Shown here piece after piece: positions 43,818 to 53,181 of a DNA stretch of 64,000 bases. The position numbers and the translations under genes are program-made. Where the stretch lies: NCBI GenBank assembly GCA_003105015.1, contig PQAF01000040.1:1-64000 (forward strand), in the 5' to 3' direction. Positions within the stretch are counted from its first letter, which is position 1. Each line of letters opens with the position of its first letter. The notes under the pieces were generated by a model. It was given only the letters and a program-made list of their open reading frames with translations. It did no database searches and was not told the DNA's origin. The stretch is from Rhodocyclales bacterium (GTDB taxonomy: Bacteria; Pseudomonadota; Gammaproteobacteria; Burkholderiales; Rhodocyclaceae).

Positions 43818-45050
43818 TCAGACCCGCCGGAAAGCCAGCGTGCCGTTGGTGCCGCCGAATCCGAAATTGTTCTTCAGGGCGACATCAATCTTGAGCTGCC
43901 GCGCCGTGTTGGCGCAGTAGTCGAGATCGCACTCCGGATCCTGCTCGAAGATGTTGATGGTCGGCGGAGAAATCTGGTGATGCACCGCCAGTACCGTCAG
44001 TGCCGACTCGAGACCACCGGCACCGCCCAGCAAATGCCCCGTCATGGACTTGGTCGAGTTCACTACCAGCTTGCGGGCCGCGTCGCCGAACGCCAGCTTG
44101 ATGGCATCCGTCTCGTTCTTGTCGCCCAGCGGCGTCGATGTGCCATGGGCGTTCAGGTACTGTACCTGATCCGGGTTGATCCCCGCATCCTGGAGCGCAT
44201 TGACCATGCTGCGCCGCGGTCCGTCCGTATCCGGTGCGGTCATGTGGAAGGCATCCCCGCTCATGCCGAATCCCGCCAGTTCGGCATAGATCCGTGCCCC
44301 GCGCTTCATCGCATGATCGTATTCCTCGAGGACCAACACCCCCGCGCCTTCGCCGAGCACGAATCCATCGCGTCCCTTGTCCCACGGACGGCTGGCCGTC
44401 GCCGGGTCGTCATTGCGGGTGGACAAGGCCTGCGCCGAGGCAAAACCGCCTATGGCCAGCGGCGTCACGGTGGATTCTGCGCCGCCACAGACCATTGCGT
44501 CGGCATCGCCGTACTGGATCATGCGATAGCTGGTGCCGATGGCATGCAGTCCCGTCGTACATGCCGTCACAACGGAGAGATTCGGCCCCTTCAGCCCGAA
44601 CATGATCGAGAGATTTCCCGAAATCATGTTGATGATGGTGCCCGGAATGAAGAAGGGCGAAATCTTGCGCGGACCGCCGCTGAGGAAGTCGTTGTGCGTC
44701 TCCTCGATCATCGGGAGTCCGCCAATGCCGGAGCCGATATTGACGCCGATTCGGCCGGCATTTTCTGGCGTCACTGTCAGGCCGGAATCCTTGATCGCCT
44801 GGATTCCCGCCGCCATGCCGTAATGGATGAAGACATCCATCCGGCGCGCCTCCTTGGGAGGGAGATAGGCCGTCACGTCGAACCCCTTCACCTCGCCGGC
44901 GATGCGCGACTTGAAGGTCGCTGCATCGAAGCGGGTGATCGGACCGATGCCGCTCTTGCCGGCAACAATGTTGCCCCAGGTTTCCTGAACCGTATTGCCG
45001 ACGGGCGAAATGACGCCCAACCCGGTGACCACTACCCTGCGGCGTGCCAC
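43818..45050 (-). CDS. fabF: Beta-ketoacyl-ACP synthase II
   Basis: The elongating condensing enzyme of fatty acid synthesis. The 410 residues begin (V)ARRRVVVTGLGVISPVGN with a GTG start. The catalytic triad is Cys164 in VVTACTTGLHA, and the histidines in NAHGTSTPLGD and MTGHLLGGAG. The frame extends upstream over acpP and is not used. It follows acpP by 34 bases. Confidence 0.97.
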   Translation of the reverse strand: MARRRVVVTGLGVISPVGNTVQETWGNIVAGKSGIGPITRFDAATFKSRIAGEVKGFDVTAYLPPKEARRMDVFIHYGMAAGIQAIKDSGLTVTPENAGRIGVNIGSGIGGLPMIEETHNDFLSGGPRKISPFFIPGTIINMISGNLSIMFGLKGPNLSVVTACTTGLHAIGTSYRMIQYGDADAMVCGGAESTVTPLAIGGFASAQALSTRNDDPATASRPWDKGRDGFVLGEGAGVLVLEEYDHAMKRGARIYAELAGFGMSGDAFHMTAPDTDGPRRSMVNALQDAGINPDQVQYLNAHGTSTPLGDKNETDAIKLAFGDAARKLVVNSTKSMTGHLLGGAGGLESALTVLAVHHQISPPTINIFEQDPECDLDYCANTARQLKIDVALKNNFGFGGTNGTLAFRRV

Positions 45051-45084
45051 TTCGCTCTGCTCCTGCTCGGGGGAATTGAAAGAC

Positions 45085-45324
45085 TTACTTCTTGAGGTGG
45101 GCGTTGATGTAGTCGATCGCCTGCTGGACGGTGGTGATCTTCTCGGCTTCCTCATCCGGAATCTCGCACTCGAACTCCTCTTCCAGGGCCATGACCAGTT
45201 CCACCGTGTCAAGGGAATCGGCGCCGAGATCGTCCACAAACGACGACTCGATCTTGATCTCAGATTCGTTGACGCCAAGCTGCTCGGCAACGATCTTCTT
45301 GACGCGTTGTTCGATGTTCTCCAT
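45085..45324 (-). CDS. acpP: Acyl carrier protein
   Basis: A 79-residue, acidic four-helix protein. The phosphopantetheine serine lies in [20 protein letters not shown]. An AAGGAG site precedes the ATG. It lies between fabG and fabF, preceded by a terminator-like hairpin. Confidence 0.98.
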   Translation of the reverse strand: MENIEQRVKKIVAEQLGVNESEIKIESSFVDDLGADSLDTVELVMALEEEFECEIPDEEAEKITTVQQAIDYINAHLKK

Positions 45325-45360
45325 GTGTTTTGCTCCTTCCCTTTTTAGCGGGTATGACGA

Positions 45361-45399
45361 GAAAAAAACCGGGCTATTTTAACAGAAAGGGCTAGCCCG
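45361..45399 (-). terminator. Terminator-like hairpin between fabG and acpP
   Basis: On the - strand CGGGCTA (45399-45393) pairs with TAGCCCG (45376-45370) around a 16-base loop and is followed by a run of seven Ts. It could reduce read-through from the upstream fab genes, with acpP having its own promoter, or act as an attenuator. Confidence 0.5.
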
Positions 45400-45412
45400 A
45401 CCAAACCCGTGA

Positions 45413-46153
45413 TCAATCCATGTACATGCCGCCATTGACATGCAGGGTCGTGCCGGTGACATAGCCCGCCCGCGGCGAAGCGAGGAAGGCCACAGCCGCC
45501 GCAACCTCATCTGCATGTCCGAGCCGGCCAAGCGGAATCTGGCCAAGCAGCGCATCTCGCTGCATATCCGGCAAGGCCTTGGTCATGTCGGTATCGATGA
45601 AGCCGGGCGCCACGCAATTAACGGTGATATTGCGGCTGCCCAGTTCGCGCGCCAAAGCACGGCTCATGCCGGCCACGCCAGCCTTGGCGGCAGCGTAGTT
45701 GGCTTGGCCGGGATTCCCTGAACTGCCCACCACCGAAGTGATGTTGATGATACGGCCATAACGCGCCTTCATCATCCCGCGCATCACCGCCTTGGAGAGA
45801 CGAAAAACCGCCTTGAGATTGGTCTCGATCACGGCATCCCACTCGTCGTCCTTCATGCGCATGGCCAAGTTGTCGCGCGTTATGCCGGCATTGTTTACCA
45901 GCACGGAGACAGGACCAAAGCGCTTTTCGATTTCCCCCATGACCGTATCGCAGGAAACGGCATCGGTGACATTCAGCACGGCACCCCAGCCCATAATCTG
46001 GGCTGCATCCAGTGCCTTCTGGATATCTGCCGCGCCCGCCTCGGTCGTGGCCGTACCGATCACTGTGGCGCCTTCCCGGCCCAGATCCAGCGCAATGGCT
46101 CGGCCGATGCCGCGCGAAGCTCCCGTTACAAGCGCAATATGTCCTTTTAGCAT
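45413..46153 (-). CDS. fabG: 3-oxoacyl-ACP reductase
   Basis: A 246-residue NADPH-dependent short-chain dehydrogenase. The cofactor motif is TGASRGIGRAIA, the active-site Ser lies in NITSVVGSSGNPGQ, and the YxxxK motif is in NYAAAKAG. It follows fabD by 8 bases. Confidence 0.97.
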   Translation of the reverse strand: MLKGHIALVTGASRGIGRAIALDLGREGATVIGTATTEAGAADIQKALDAAQIMGWGAVLNVTDAVSCDTVMGEIEKRFGPVSVLVNNAGITRDNLAMRMKDDEWDAVIETNLKAVFRLSKAVMRGMMKARYGRIINITSVVGSSGNPGQANYAAAKAGVAGMSRALARELGSRNITVNCVAPGFIDTDMTKALPDMQRDALLGQIPLGRLGHADEVAAAVAFLASPRAGYVTGTTLHVNGGMYMD

Positions 46154-46161
46154 GTCGTCCC

Positions 46162-47094
46162 CTAGACGTTCGTCGCAGCCAGGGCAGCCTCAATACCGGC
46201 CAAGTCGGCCATGGCCCCACCCACCAAGCCATCGGCGCAGCGCTTGACGAGACCCGCCAGTACCTTGCCCGGGCCGCATTCATAGACACGGCTGACACCC
46301 TGGTTCGACATGGCCTGCATGGTTTCGACCCAGCGCACCGGGGAGGCGGCCTGACGCACCAGCGCGTCCTTGATCATTTGCGGATCCGACAGACAGGCCA
46401 CATCCGCATTGTTCACAACCGGAATTCGCGGCGCAGACAAGGACAAATCAGCCAGCCTTTGGCGCAAGCGTTCGGCAGCCGGTTTCATGAGCGAGCAGTG
46501 AAACGGTGCGGACACGGGCAGCATGACGGCCCTCTTGGCACCTTTTGTCTTCGCCGCGTCGGCGGCACGCTGGACGGCAGCCGTATGGCCGGCGATTACG
46601 GTTTGTTCCGGAGAATTGAAATTGACGGGCTCGACGACCAGACCCTGGGCGCTTTCGTCGCACGCTGCCTTAACTGCAACGGCATCAAGTCCAAGGATGG
46701 CCGCCATCGCCCCGTCCCCGGCCGGCACGGCCTCCTGCATGGCCTTGGCGCGGAGTTCAACCAGCGGCACAGCGTCTTCGAAGCGGAGCACGTCTGCTGC
46801 AACCAGCGCTGAATACTCTCCCAGGCTGTGGCCGGCCACCATACTCGGCGACTTGCCACCCATTTCCAGCCACAGGCGAAAGACGGCAATGCCGGCTGCC
46901 AACATCAACGGCTGGGTATTCACGGTCTGGTTGAGCGCCTCTGCCGGGCCCTCGGAAACCAGTTGCCAGAGATCGCGTCCCAACGCAGCGGACGCCTCAG
47001 CAAACGTATCGCGGATGACTGTGCTGTCACCGTAGGCGGCCATCATGCCGAGTGCCTGTGAGCCCTGTCCAGGAAAAACAAGTGCAAATTTCAT
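46162..47094 (-). CDS. fabD: Malonyl-CoA:ACP transacylase
   Basis: The 310-residue enzyme loads malonate on ACP. The nucleophile serine is in VAGHSLGEYSAL; FPGQGSQ is at the N-terminus (residues 7-13), and the second catalytic His region is VSAPFHCSLM. It is in the fabH-fabD-fabG order. Confidence 0.97.
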   Translation of the reverse strand: MKFALVFPGQGSQALGMMAAYGDSTVIRDTFAEASAALGRDLWQLVSEGPAEALNQTVNTQPLMLAAGIAVFRLWLEMGGKSPSMVAGHSLGEYSALVAADVLRFEDAVPLVELRAKAMQEAVPAGDGAMAAILGLDAVAVKAACDESAQGLVVEPVNFNSPEQTVIAGHTAAVQRAADAAKTKGAKRAVMLPVSAPFHCSLMKPAAERLRQRLADLSLSAPRIPVVNNADVACLSDPQMIKDALVRQAASPVRWVETMQAMSNQGVSRVYECGPGKVLAGLVKRCADGLVGGAMADLAGIEAALAATNV

Positions 47095-47107
47095 GAGATC
47101 GTCGGAG

Positions 47108-48067
47108 TCAGAATTTGAGAAGAACTGCGCCCCAAGTGAAACCGCCGCCGACGCCTTCCAGCATCAGGGTGTCGCCACGCTTGATGCGCCCATCCCTGAC
47201 CGCTGCATCCAACGCCAGCGGAATCGAGGCCGCCGAGGTATTGCCGTGGCGATCCACCGTCGTGACGACCCTGCCCATCGGCAGGCCGAGTTTCTTTGCA
47301 GTCGACTGGATGATGCGGATGTTTGCCTGATGCGGAATCAGCCAATCGATGGCGGCGGCACTCATGCCAGCCCGATCCAGTACTTCCTGAGCAACCTCGG
47401 CCAGCACCTTGACGGCGAACTTGAACACCGCCGGACCGTCCATCTTCACGAAAGGCTGGCCGACCACCTTGCCGCCGCAGATATTTCCCGGCACTTCGAG
47501 AATGCCATGTTGCGAACCGTCGGCATGCAGCGCGCTGGCGAGAATACCCGGTTCCTCGCTGGCTTCGAGGATCACCGCGCCAGCACCGTCGCCGAAGAGG
47601 ACGCAGGTCCCCCGATCGTTCCAGTCGAGAATCCGCGAAAAAACCTCGGTACCCACCACCAGAGCGCAGCGGTGGCTGCCGGACTGGATGAATTTCTCGG
47701 CCATGGTCAGGGCGTAGGCAAACCCGCTGCAGACAGCCTGTATATCAAAGGCGGCTGCGCCGCTGATGCCAAGCTTGGATTGCAGCAGGCAGGCCGTGCT
47801 GGGGAAAATGTAATCCGGCGTCGATGTGGCCAGTATGATGAGATCTATCTTCTCTGCACTGATGCCTGCTGTTCCAATCGCGTTCAAGCTGGCCGCCAGG
47901 GCAAGATCACTCGCTTGCTGCCCCGCGTCGGCGATATGGCGGCAGCGGATGCCCGTGCGTTCGACTATCCACTCATCCGAGGTATCGACGCCACGCGCGA
48001 CCAGATCGTTGTTGGTTAGCGCTGTAGGGGGCAGATAGCTGCCGGTGCCGGTTATGCGTGCATGCAT
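47108..48067 (-). CDS. fabH: Beta-ketoacyl-ACP synthase III
   Basis: The 319-residue initiating condensing enzyme joins acetyl-CoA and malonyl-ACP. The catalytic Cys is in [13 protein letters not shown], the His in [11 protein letters not shown] and the Asn in [12 protein letters not shown]. It starts at the base before the plsX stop. Confidence 0.97.
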   Translation of the reverse strand: MHARITGTGSYLPPTALTNNDLVARGVDTSDEWIVERTGIRCRHIADAGQQASDLALAASLNAIGTAGISAEKIDLIILATSTPDYIFPSTACLLQSKLGISGAAAFDIQAVCSGFAYALTMAEKFIQSGSHRCALVVGTEVFSRILDWNDRGTCVLFGDGAGAVILEASEEPGILASALHADGSQHGILEVPGNICGGKVVGQPFVKMDGPAVFKFAVKVLAEVAQEVLDRAGMSAAAIDWLIPHQANIRIIQSTAKKLGLPMGRVVTTVDRHGNTSAASIPLALDAAVRDGRIKRGDTLMLEGVGGGFTWGAVLLKF

Positions 48068-49087
48068 TTACTGGACCATTTGCGGCGCATTTCGCGCCAT
48101 GCGTTCGCTGATACGCTCGACCAGGCGGTTGCGAGCGGCTTCTGCCGCACGCTCGATGGCCTTGGCAAACGCCATCTGATCCGCCGAACCGTGGCTCTTG
48201 ACGACTATGCCGCGCAGTCCGAGCAGGCTGGCGCCATTGTAGCGGCGAGGATCAGCACGCTTTTTGAAGGCCTTGAGGGCCGGCAAGGCGATAAGCGCAG
48301 CGATTTTCCTGAATAGGCTACGACCGAATTCTTCGCGCAGGAAGGTTGCCAGCATGTGCGCCAAGCCTTCCGAGGTCTTCAGGAGGACATTCCCGACAAA
48401 ACCGTCGCAGACCACGATATCTGTCGTGCCTTTGTAGATATCGTTCCCCTCGATATTGCCGAAAAAATTGAGGCCGCTTTCCTTGAGCAACTCCCCTGCC
48501 TGCTTCACCACCTCGTTACCCTTGATATCCTCTTCGCCGATATTGAGCAGACCGACCGATGGGCGATCTTTGTGTTCCACCGCCGAAACCAGCATCGCCG
48601 CCATGATGCCGAACTGGAGCAAGTGCTGCGGCTCGCAATCAACATTGGCACCCAGATCGAGTACGTAGGTATGACCCTTCAAGGTGGGAAGGGCAAAGGC
48701 AATGGCCGGGCGATCGATACCAGGCAGCGTTTTCAACACGAAGCGGGAAATTGCCATCAACGCGCCGGTATTGCCGGCGGAGACCGCCGCCTGAGCTTCA
48801 CCGGACTTGACCAGATCTACGGCGACCCGCATCGAGGAATCTTTCTTGATGCGTAGCGCGGTGGCTATCGGGTCGTGCATGCCGACCACTTCGCTGGCCG
48901 CCTGAAAACGCAACCGATTGCCAAATCGCGCCTTCTCCTTCAATACCGCGGCCTCTACCTCGCCGGGCAGACCAACCAGTATCACGCCTGCCTGTATGTC
49001 ACTCTGGAGAAAATGAAAGACGGCAGGCAACGTGACGGATGGACCGTTGTCGCCGCCCATGCAGTCGATCGCGATGGTGACGTCCAT
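48068..49087 (-). CDS. plsX: Phosphate acyltransferase PlsX
   Basis: A 339-residue peripheral membrane enzyme that makes acyl phosphate from acyl-ACP for phospholipid synthesis. It opens [18 protein letters not shown] and contains [18 protein letters not shown] and [13 protein letters not shown]. The ATG at 49087 is chosen as the conserved start. It stands between rpmF and fabH. Confidence 0.97.
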   Translation of the reverse strand: MDVTIAIDCMGGDNGPSVTLPAVFHFLQSDIQAGVILVGLPGEVEAAVLKEKARFGNRLRFQAASEVVGMHDPIATALRIKKDSSMRVAVDLVKSGEAQAAVSAGNTGALMAISRFVLKTLPGIDRPAIAFALPTLKGHTYVLDLGANVDCEPQHLLQFGIMAAMLVSAVEHKDRPSVGLLNIGEEDIKGNEVVKQAGELLKESGLNFFGNIEGNDIYKGTTDIVVCDGFVGNVLLKTSEGLAHMLATFLREEFGRSLFRKIAALIALPALKAFKKRADPRRYNGASLLGLRGIVVKSHGSADQMAFAKAIERAAEAARNRLVERISERMARNAPQMVQ

Positions 49088-49161
49088 CGACGCGCTTTTG
49101 ATTTCGGAATAGGCAGATGACGGCCACTCCACCCCAACAGGTGGGCGCCGGCAGCCACGAA

Positions 49162-49341
49162 TTACTCGCCCTTGGCCTTGACGACCTTCTTGCCGCGGTA
49201 ATAGCCGCTCGGGCTGATATGGTGGCGCAGATGCGTTTCCCCGGTGGTCGGCTCGACAGCCAGCGGCGGGTTGGTCAGGAAGTCATGGGCGCGGTGCATG
49301 CCACGCTTCGAAGGCGACTTCTTGTTCTGTTGGACAGCCAT
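49162..49341 (-). CDS. rpmF: 50S ribosomal protein L32
   Basis: The 59-residue protein starts [20 protein letters not shown]. This version lacks the four zinc cysteines of some L32 proteins, as is common in Proteobacteria. It lies between yceD and plsX, as usual. Confidence 0.98.
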   Translation of the reverse strand: MAVQQNKKSPSKRGMHRAHDFLTNPPLAVEPTTGETHLRHHISPSGYYRGKKVVKAKGE

Positions 49342-49372
49342 GTTGTACTCCTCAAAAACGTATTCGAAAAAA

Positions 49373-49858
49373 CTAGTTGCACTTGATCCGGGCCAACTTC
49401 GCAAACGGCGAAGCTTCTTTCGAAGCTGTCGTCGCCGCAGGCGGCTCGCAATGTTCATGCCGCGGCGCGATCGGCAGGGCAAGCAGGATTTCCTCCTCCA
49501 GCAGGGGAGCGAGATCCAGGTTGCCCGAGGCTTCGATCGCATCGCAGGCCTCGTCCTCCAACCCGCCGGTCTGACCGTCATCGGGCCACGGCGAACCCGG
49601 CTCGACCAGCATCATCCGGCTATTCACGCTTAACTCAAACACCAATGCGCCCAAGCAGCGCTGGCAGATCAGTGGCAGTGCCCCTTCTAGCTTCACTGCG
49701 AGAAAGGCATCGCCACCCGCTGTTTCGCCAGACACCTTAAAATCGAGGCTGCCGGAGGTATCGAAAAGCACCTCGACCAGCCGCGGCAGTGTGCTGAGTT
49801 GAAGACGGCCGGACAATGCCTCATGCCGTCGTGCAAACTCAAGGCTGTCAATGACCAT
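49373..49858 (-). CDS. yceD: YceD/DUF177 protein
   Basis: A 161-residue protein upstream of rpmF, needed in other bacteria for 23S rRNA or L32-linked maturation. It begins [17 protein letters not shown] and has the CxxC pair in [16 protein letters not shown]. The ATG at 49858 fits the conserved N-terminus and leaves about 18 bases of leader after the predicted promoter; an ATG at 49873 would leave almost no leader. Confidence 0.92.
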   Translation of the reverse strand: MVIDSLEFARRHEALSGRLQLSTLPRLVEVLFDTSGSLDFKVSGETAGGDAFLAVKLEGALPLICQRCLGALVFELSVNSRMMLVEPGSPWPDDGQTGGLEDEACDAIEASGNLDLAPLLEEEILLALPIAPRHEHCEPPAATTASKEASPFAKLARIKCN

Positions 49859-49882
49859 GCCCCGTTGCGACATAAGCGTGGA

Positions 49883-49912
49883 ATGATATCATTCCGAGAC
49901 TTTTCCTGTCAA
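49883..49912 (-). promoter_or_regulatory. Promoter of the yceD-rpmF-plsX-fab operon
   Basis: On the - strand TTGACA (49912-49907) and TATCAT (49888-49883) are 18 bases apart. A perfect 16-bp palindrome, GGAATGATATCATTCC at 49880-49895, overlaps the -10 hexamer, so a dimeric regulator could block polymerase here. Confidence 0.65.
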
Positions 49913-49943
49913 AAGAATAACATCCGAAATACGGATCCATCCA

Positions 49944-50522
49944 ATGCCCCGTCTCGTTCTTGCCTCCACCTCGTCGTTCCGCCGTGAATTGCTGGCCCGC
50001 TTGCAAATCCCGTTTGAGATAGCTAACCCAGAAACGGATGAATCCGAATTGCCCGGGGAAAGCCCGGCTGCGACAGCGGAAAGGCTCTCCGTCGCCAAGG
50101 CCAAGGCCGTCGCCAGCCGTTTTCCTGACGCCCTGATCATCGGCAGCGACCAGGTCGCCTACCTGGATACCCAGCGATTCGGGAAACCGCTCACGCACGA
50201 TCGCGCAGCCCAGCAGTTGCGCGCCATGCGCGGCCGAACGGTGATCTTTCATACCGGGCTTTGCCTTTACAACAGCGCCAACGGGAATACCCAAGTATGC
50301 GGCATCCCCACCGAGGTAACCTTTCGCCAACTGACAGATGCCGAGATTGAGCGCTATCTGGTCAAGGAACAACCCTACCACTGTGCCGGCAGCGCCAAAT
50401 CCGAAGGACTGGGAATTACCCTGCTATCCAGCATGCGAGGCGACGACCCGAATGCCCTCATCGGCCTGCCGTTGATCTCACTTGGCGAAATGCTTCGAGC
50501 GGAAGGCGTCCAGGTCCCCTGA
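49944..50522 (+). CDS. Maf-like nucleotide pyrophosphatase (YceF type)
   Basis: A 192-residue Maf-family enzyme that hydrolyses non-canonical or modified NTPs. The motifs are [19 protein letters not shown]-like [26 protein letters not shown] and [10 protein letters not shown]. The position next to yceD-rpmF is that of yceF (m7GTP pyrophosphatase). Its TGA overlaps the start of the methyltransferase gene (TGATG). Confidence 0.93.
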   Translation: MPRLVLASTSSFRRELLARLQIPFEIANPETDESELPGESPAATAERLSVAKAKAVASRFPDALIIGSDQVAYLDTQRFGKPLTHDRAAQQLRAMRGRTVIFHTGLCLYNSANGNTQVCGIPTEVTFRQLTDAEIERYLVKEQPYHCAGSAKSEGLGITLLSSMRGDDPNALIGLPLISLGEMLRAEGVQVP

Positions 50523-51235
50523 TGTCGGCGGGTCTGCTTTATCTTGTGCCTGTCGCCGTGGGCGACAGCAACCCAAACGCCATACTCCCTGCAGAAGTGC
50601 AGTGCATTGCGCGCAACCTGCGTTATTTCGTTGTCGAGAATGCTAAGTCAGCGCGGATCGAGTTGAAACGCATCGGTATTAGCCATCCGGTCCAGGAGAT
50701 CGACATTCGCGAACTGCCACGCCAGCCGAGCCAAGCCGATCTTGACGCCCTTCTCGCCCCCCTTGCTGCGGGGCAATCCGCCGGTCTGATGTCTGAGGCC
50801 GGTGCCCCGGCCGTGGCTGACCCCGGCGCCTTGCTTGTGCATGCGGCCCACGTCAAGGGCATTCGCGTGATACCGCTGGTAGGCCCCTCCAGCCTGTTGT
50901 TGGGGCTGATGGCCTCCGGCCTGAACGGCCAGTGCTTCTCCTTTCACGGCTACCTGCCGGTGCGTGAACCGGAGCGCTGCAAGCGCATCATCGAACTGGA
51001 AAGGCAATCGCATCGAGAACTGCGCACGCAGATCTTCATCGAGACGCCTTACCGCAATGCCGCGTTATTCGCTGCGCTGCTTGAGACCTGCCGACCGGAT
51101 ACTAGGCTCTGCGTGGCTACCGAACTGACGACCAGCAGGGAAAGCATTGCAACGAAACGGATTGATGCCTGGCGTGCCGGCCCTGCCCCCGTACTGGAGA
51201 AAAGACCGACGGTATTCCTGCTGCTAGCGGGTTGA
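50522..51235 (+). CDS. RsmI-related tetrapyrrole-methylase-fold SAM methyltransferase
   Basis: A 237-residue SAM-dependent methyltransferase of the RsmI superfamily. Seen motifs are GLLYLVPVAVGD (instead of the usual LYVVATPIGN), GLMSEAGAPAVADPG and PLVGPSSLLLGLMASGL. The substrate is probably rRNA or is unknown; RsmI itself makes the 2'-O-methyl at C1402 of 16S rRNA. This shorter paralogue often sits beside maf. It is convergent with sppA. Confidence 0.85.
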   Translation: MSAGLLYLVPVAVGDSNPNAILPAEVQCIARNLRYFVVENAKSARIELKRIGISHPVQEIDIRELPRQPSQADLDALLAPLAAGQSAGLMSEAGAPAVADPGALLVHAAHVKGIRVIPLVGPSSLLLGLMASGLNGQCFSFHGYLPVREPERCKRIIELERQSHRELRTQIFIETPYRNAALFAALLETCRPDTRLCVATELTTSRESIATKRIDAWRAGPAPVLEKRPTVFLLLAG

Positions 51236-51237
51236 CC

Positions 51238-52191
51238 CTATCTGAGACCGGCCTTGCCGATGACATTCATGATGCCTTCGGCCAGGTCCGTGCCAAACTG
51301 CTTTGCGAAACGTTCGGTCAGGCTGGCCCGCATCGTGTAGTCGCGTATGTCCTCGGCCTTGATCACTTCACGCGCCACGTACTCGACACTTCCCAGCTCG
51401 TCGGTAAGGCCAAGTTCGATGCTCTTGGCGCCGGTCCACATGAGGCCGCTGAACAGTTCGGGAGAGTCCTTTAGCCGTTTGCCCCTGCCTTTGCGCACTA
51501 CGTCGATGAACTGCCTGTGGATATCGTCGAGCAGGATTTGGGCATGCTGTTTATGCTGGGCATCCTGCGGCGAGAATGGGTCCAGAAAGCCCTTATTCTC
51601 GCCGGCGGTCAGCAGGCGCCGTTCAACCCCGAGCTTGTCCATTGTCCCAGTAAAGCCGAAACCATCCATCAACACGCCTATCGAACCAACGATGCTGGCC
51701 TTGTCTACGAATATCCTGTCGGCCGCGGCTGCGACGTAGTAGCCTCCCGAGGCACACACGTCCTCCACCACGGCGTATAGCGGTATGTTCGGGTGCTTGG
51801 CGCGCAGGCGACGAATCTCGTCGTTGATGATGCCGGACTGAACCGGGCTTCCTCCCGGGCTATTGATGCGCAGGATCACTCCCTGCGTGCCATGGTCCTT
51901 GAACGCAGCCTGAAGAGATTCGGTGATCTTCTCCGCACTCGCCTCACCGGTCGCCTTGATGACACCATTCAGCTGGACCAGCGCCGTATGCTTTTTACCA
52001 TCGCCGAGCGTATCGGAAGCCCCCCCCCAGTCGCCCAGGGCAACGATCAGAAATGTCAGGTACGCAAAACCGAGAATCCTGAAAAAAACGCCCCAGCGAC
52101 GACGGCGCTTTTGCTCCGCCAACGTCTCCAGTGCCAGCTTTTCGATGATCTTCCGCTCCCAGACGGGATCGTTGTCGGGTGTGTCGGGCAT
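51238..52191 (-). CDS. sppA: Signal peptide peptidase SppA (S49)
   Basis: A 317-residue inner-membrane serine protease of the short type. One membrane segment (about 35-52) precedes the protease domain with the nucleophile Ser in DVCASGGYYVAAAADRI and the Lys base further on. The substrates are remnant signal peptides. It follows a Rieske gene by 13 bases. Confidence 0.93.
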   Translation of the reverse strand: MPDTPDNDPVWERKIIEKLALETLAEQKRRRRWGVFFRILGFAYLTFLIVALGDWGGASDTLGDGKKHTALVQLNGVIKATGEASAEKITESLQAAFKDHGTQGVILRINSPGGSPVQSGIINDEIRRLRAKHPNIPLYAVVEDVCASGGYYVAAAADRIFVDKASIVGSIGVLMDGFGFTGTMDKLGVERRLLTAGENKGFLDPFSPQDAQHKQHAQILLDDIHRQFIDVVRKGRGKRLKDSPELFSGLMWTGAKSIELGLTDELGSVEYVAREVIKAEDIRDYTMRASLTERFAKQFGTDLAEGIMNVIGKAGLR

Positions 52192-52204
52192 ATTGCTCGG
52201 GTCG

Positions 52205-52528
52205 CTATCTCAGGTACACAACACCATCCTGCTCTAGGATGTCCAGACGCGTCAGTCTGGCTCCCCGGCAGGGTCCAGCGATGCACTCACCGCTTTCGGG
52301 CAGGTAGGTCGCCCCATGCGTCGCGCAAACCAAGTATAGCCCGGAATCGTCGAAGAATTCCCCGGGCTGCCAGTCCAGTTCGACGCCAATGTGCGCACAG
52401 CGGTTGACGTAGCCATACACCCGCCCGCCATGACGCACGACAAAGGCCGGTCGCAAACCGGATTCCGTCGGAATCTCGAAGCGAACCCCCTTGCCGCCAT
52501 CTGTCACGTCGACGCTGGCGCAAATCAT
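52205..52528 (-). CDS. Rieske [2Fe-2S] protein
   Basis: A 107-residue ferredoxin-like Rieske protein. The cluster ligands are CAH (NRCAHIGVELD) and CxxH (VCATHGATY). No oxygenase or transporter partner is near. The ATG at 52528 overlaps the gph stop (ATGA) and is preferred; an ATG at 52546 would add six residues. Confidence 0.9.
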   Translation of the reverse strand: MICASVDVTDGGKGVRFEIPTESGLRPAFVVRHGGRVYGYVNRCAHIGVELDWQPGEFFDDSGLYLVCATHGATYLPESGECIAGPCRGARLTRLDILEQDGVVYLR

Positions 52529-53181
52529 CCGTGCCGTCTCAGCCATTCCGTCAATTGTGCACATTCATCAAACAGGCCAAGGGGCCGTTCCGCCTGCAGC
52601 GCTTCGCGAGGATGCGCACCATAACCAACCGCCAGCGCACCCACCCCGGCATTTCTGGCCATCCGCAGATCATGTGTCGTATCACCCACCATTAGGGTCT
52701 GATCCGGCGCCGCGCCAAGTTCATCCATGATCTCCAGCAACATGTCGGGTGCCGGCTTGGAACTGCATTCATCGGCACAGCGCGTGGCATGAAAGAATGC
52801 CTTGAGGCCGGAGACTTCCAGTGCTCGATTCAAGCCAAGCCGGCTCTTGCCGGTGGCTACTCCCAAGAGGCACCCGGACTCGTGCAACTCCTCCACCAGT
52901 TCATGTGCCCCGGAAAAAAGCGAAAGCTCATGGTCTTGGGAAAGATAATGATGCCTGTAACGCTCGGCAATGCGCTTGTATTCGCCGGAAGGCACACCCG
53001 GCAAGGCTTGCGACAAAGCATCGTGCAAGCCAAGGCCGATGACCTGCCGCGCAGTTTTCTCGTCCGGAGGGGGCAACCCGAGGTCGATGGCCGCCGCTTG
53101 CATGCAGGCGACAATCGCACCGGCAGAATCCAGCAGCGTACCGTCCCAATCAAACACCACCAACCGGTAATTGCGCCCCAT
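52525..53181 (-). CDS. HAD hydrolase, phosphoglycolate-phosphatase-like
   Basis: A 218-residue HAD phosphatase with the nucleophile motif VFDWDGTLLDS, the T motif LGVATGKS, the K motif in SSKPAPDML and the GDTTHD motif. It is similar to Gph/YniC-type phosphatases; the substrate is uncertain. The start used (MGRNYRLV at 53181) lies inside rluC by 32 bases, so the two are coupled. Confidence 0.9.
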   Translation of the reverse strand: MGRNYRLVVFDWDGTLLDSAGAIVACMQAAAIDLGLPPPDEKTARQVIGLGLHDALSQALPGVPSGEYKRIAERYRHHYLSQDHELSLFSGAHELVEELHESGCLLGVATGKSRLGLNRALEVSGLKAFFHATRCADECSSKPAPDMLLEIMDELGAAPDQTLMVGDTTHDLRMARNAGVGALAVGYGAHPREALQAERPLGLFDECAQLTEWLRRHG

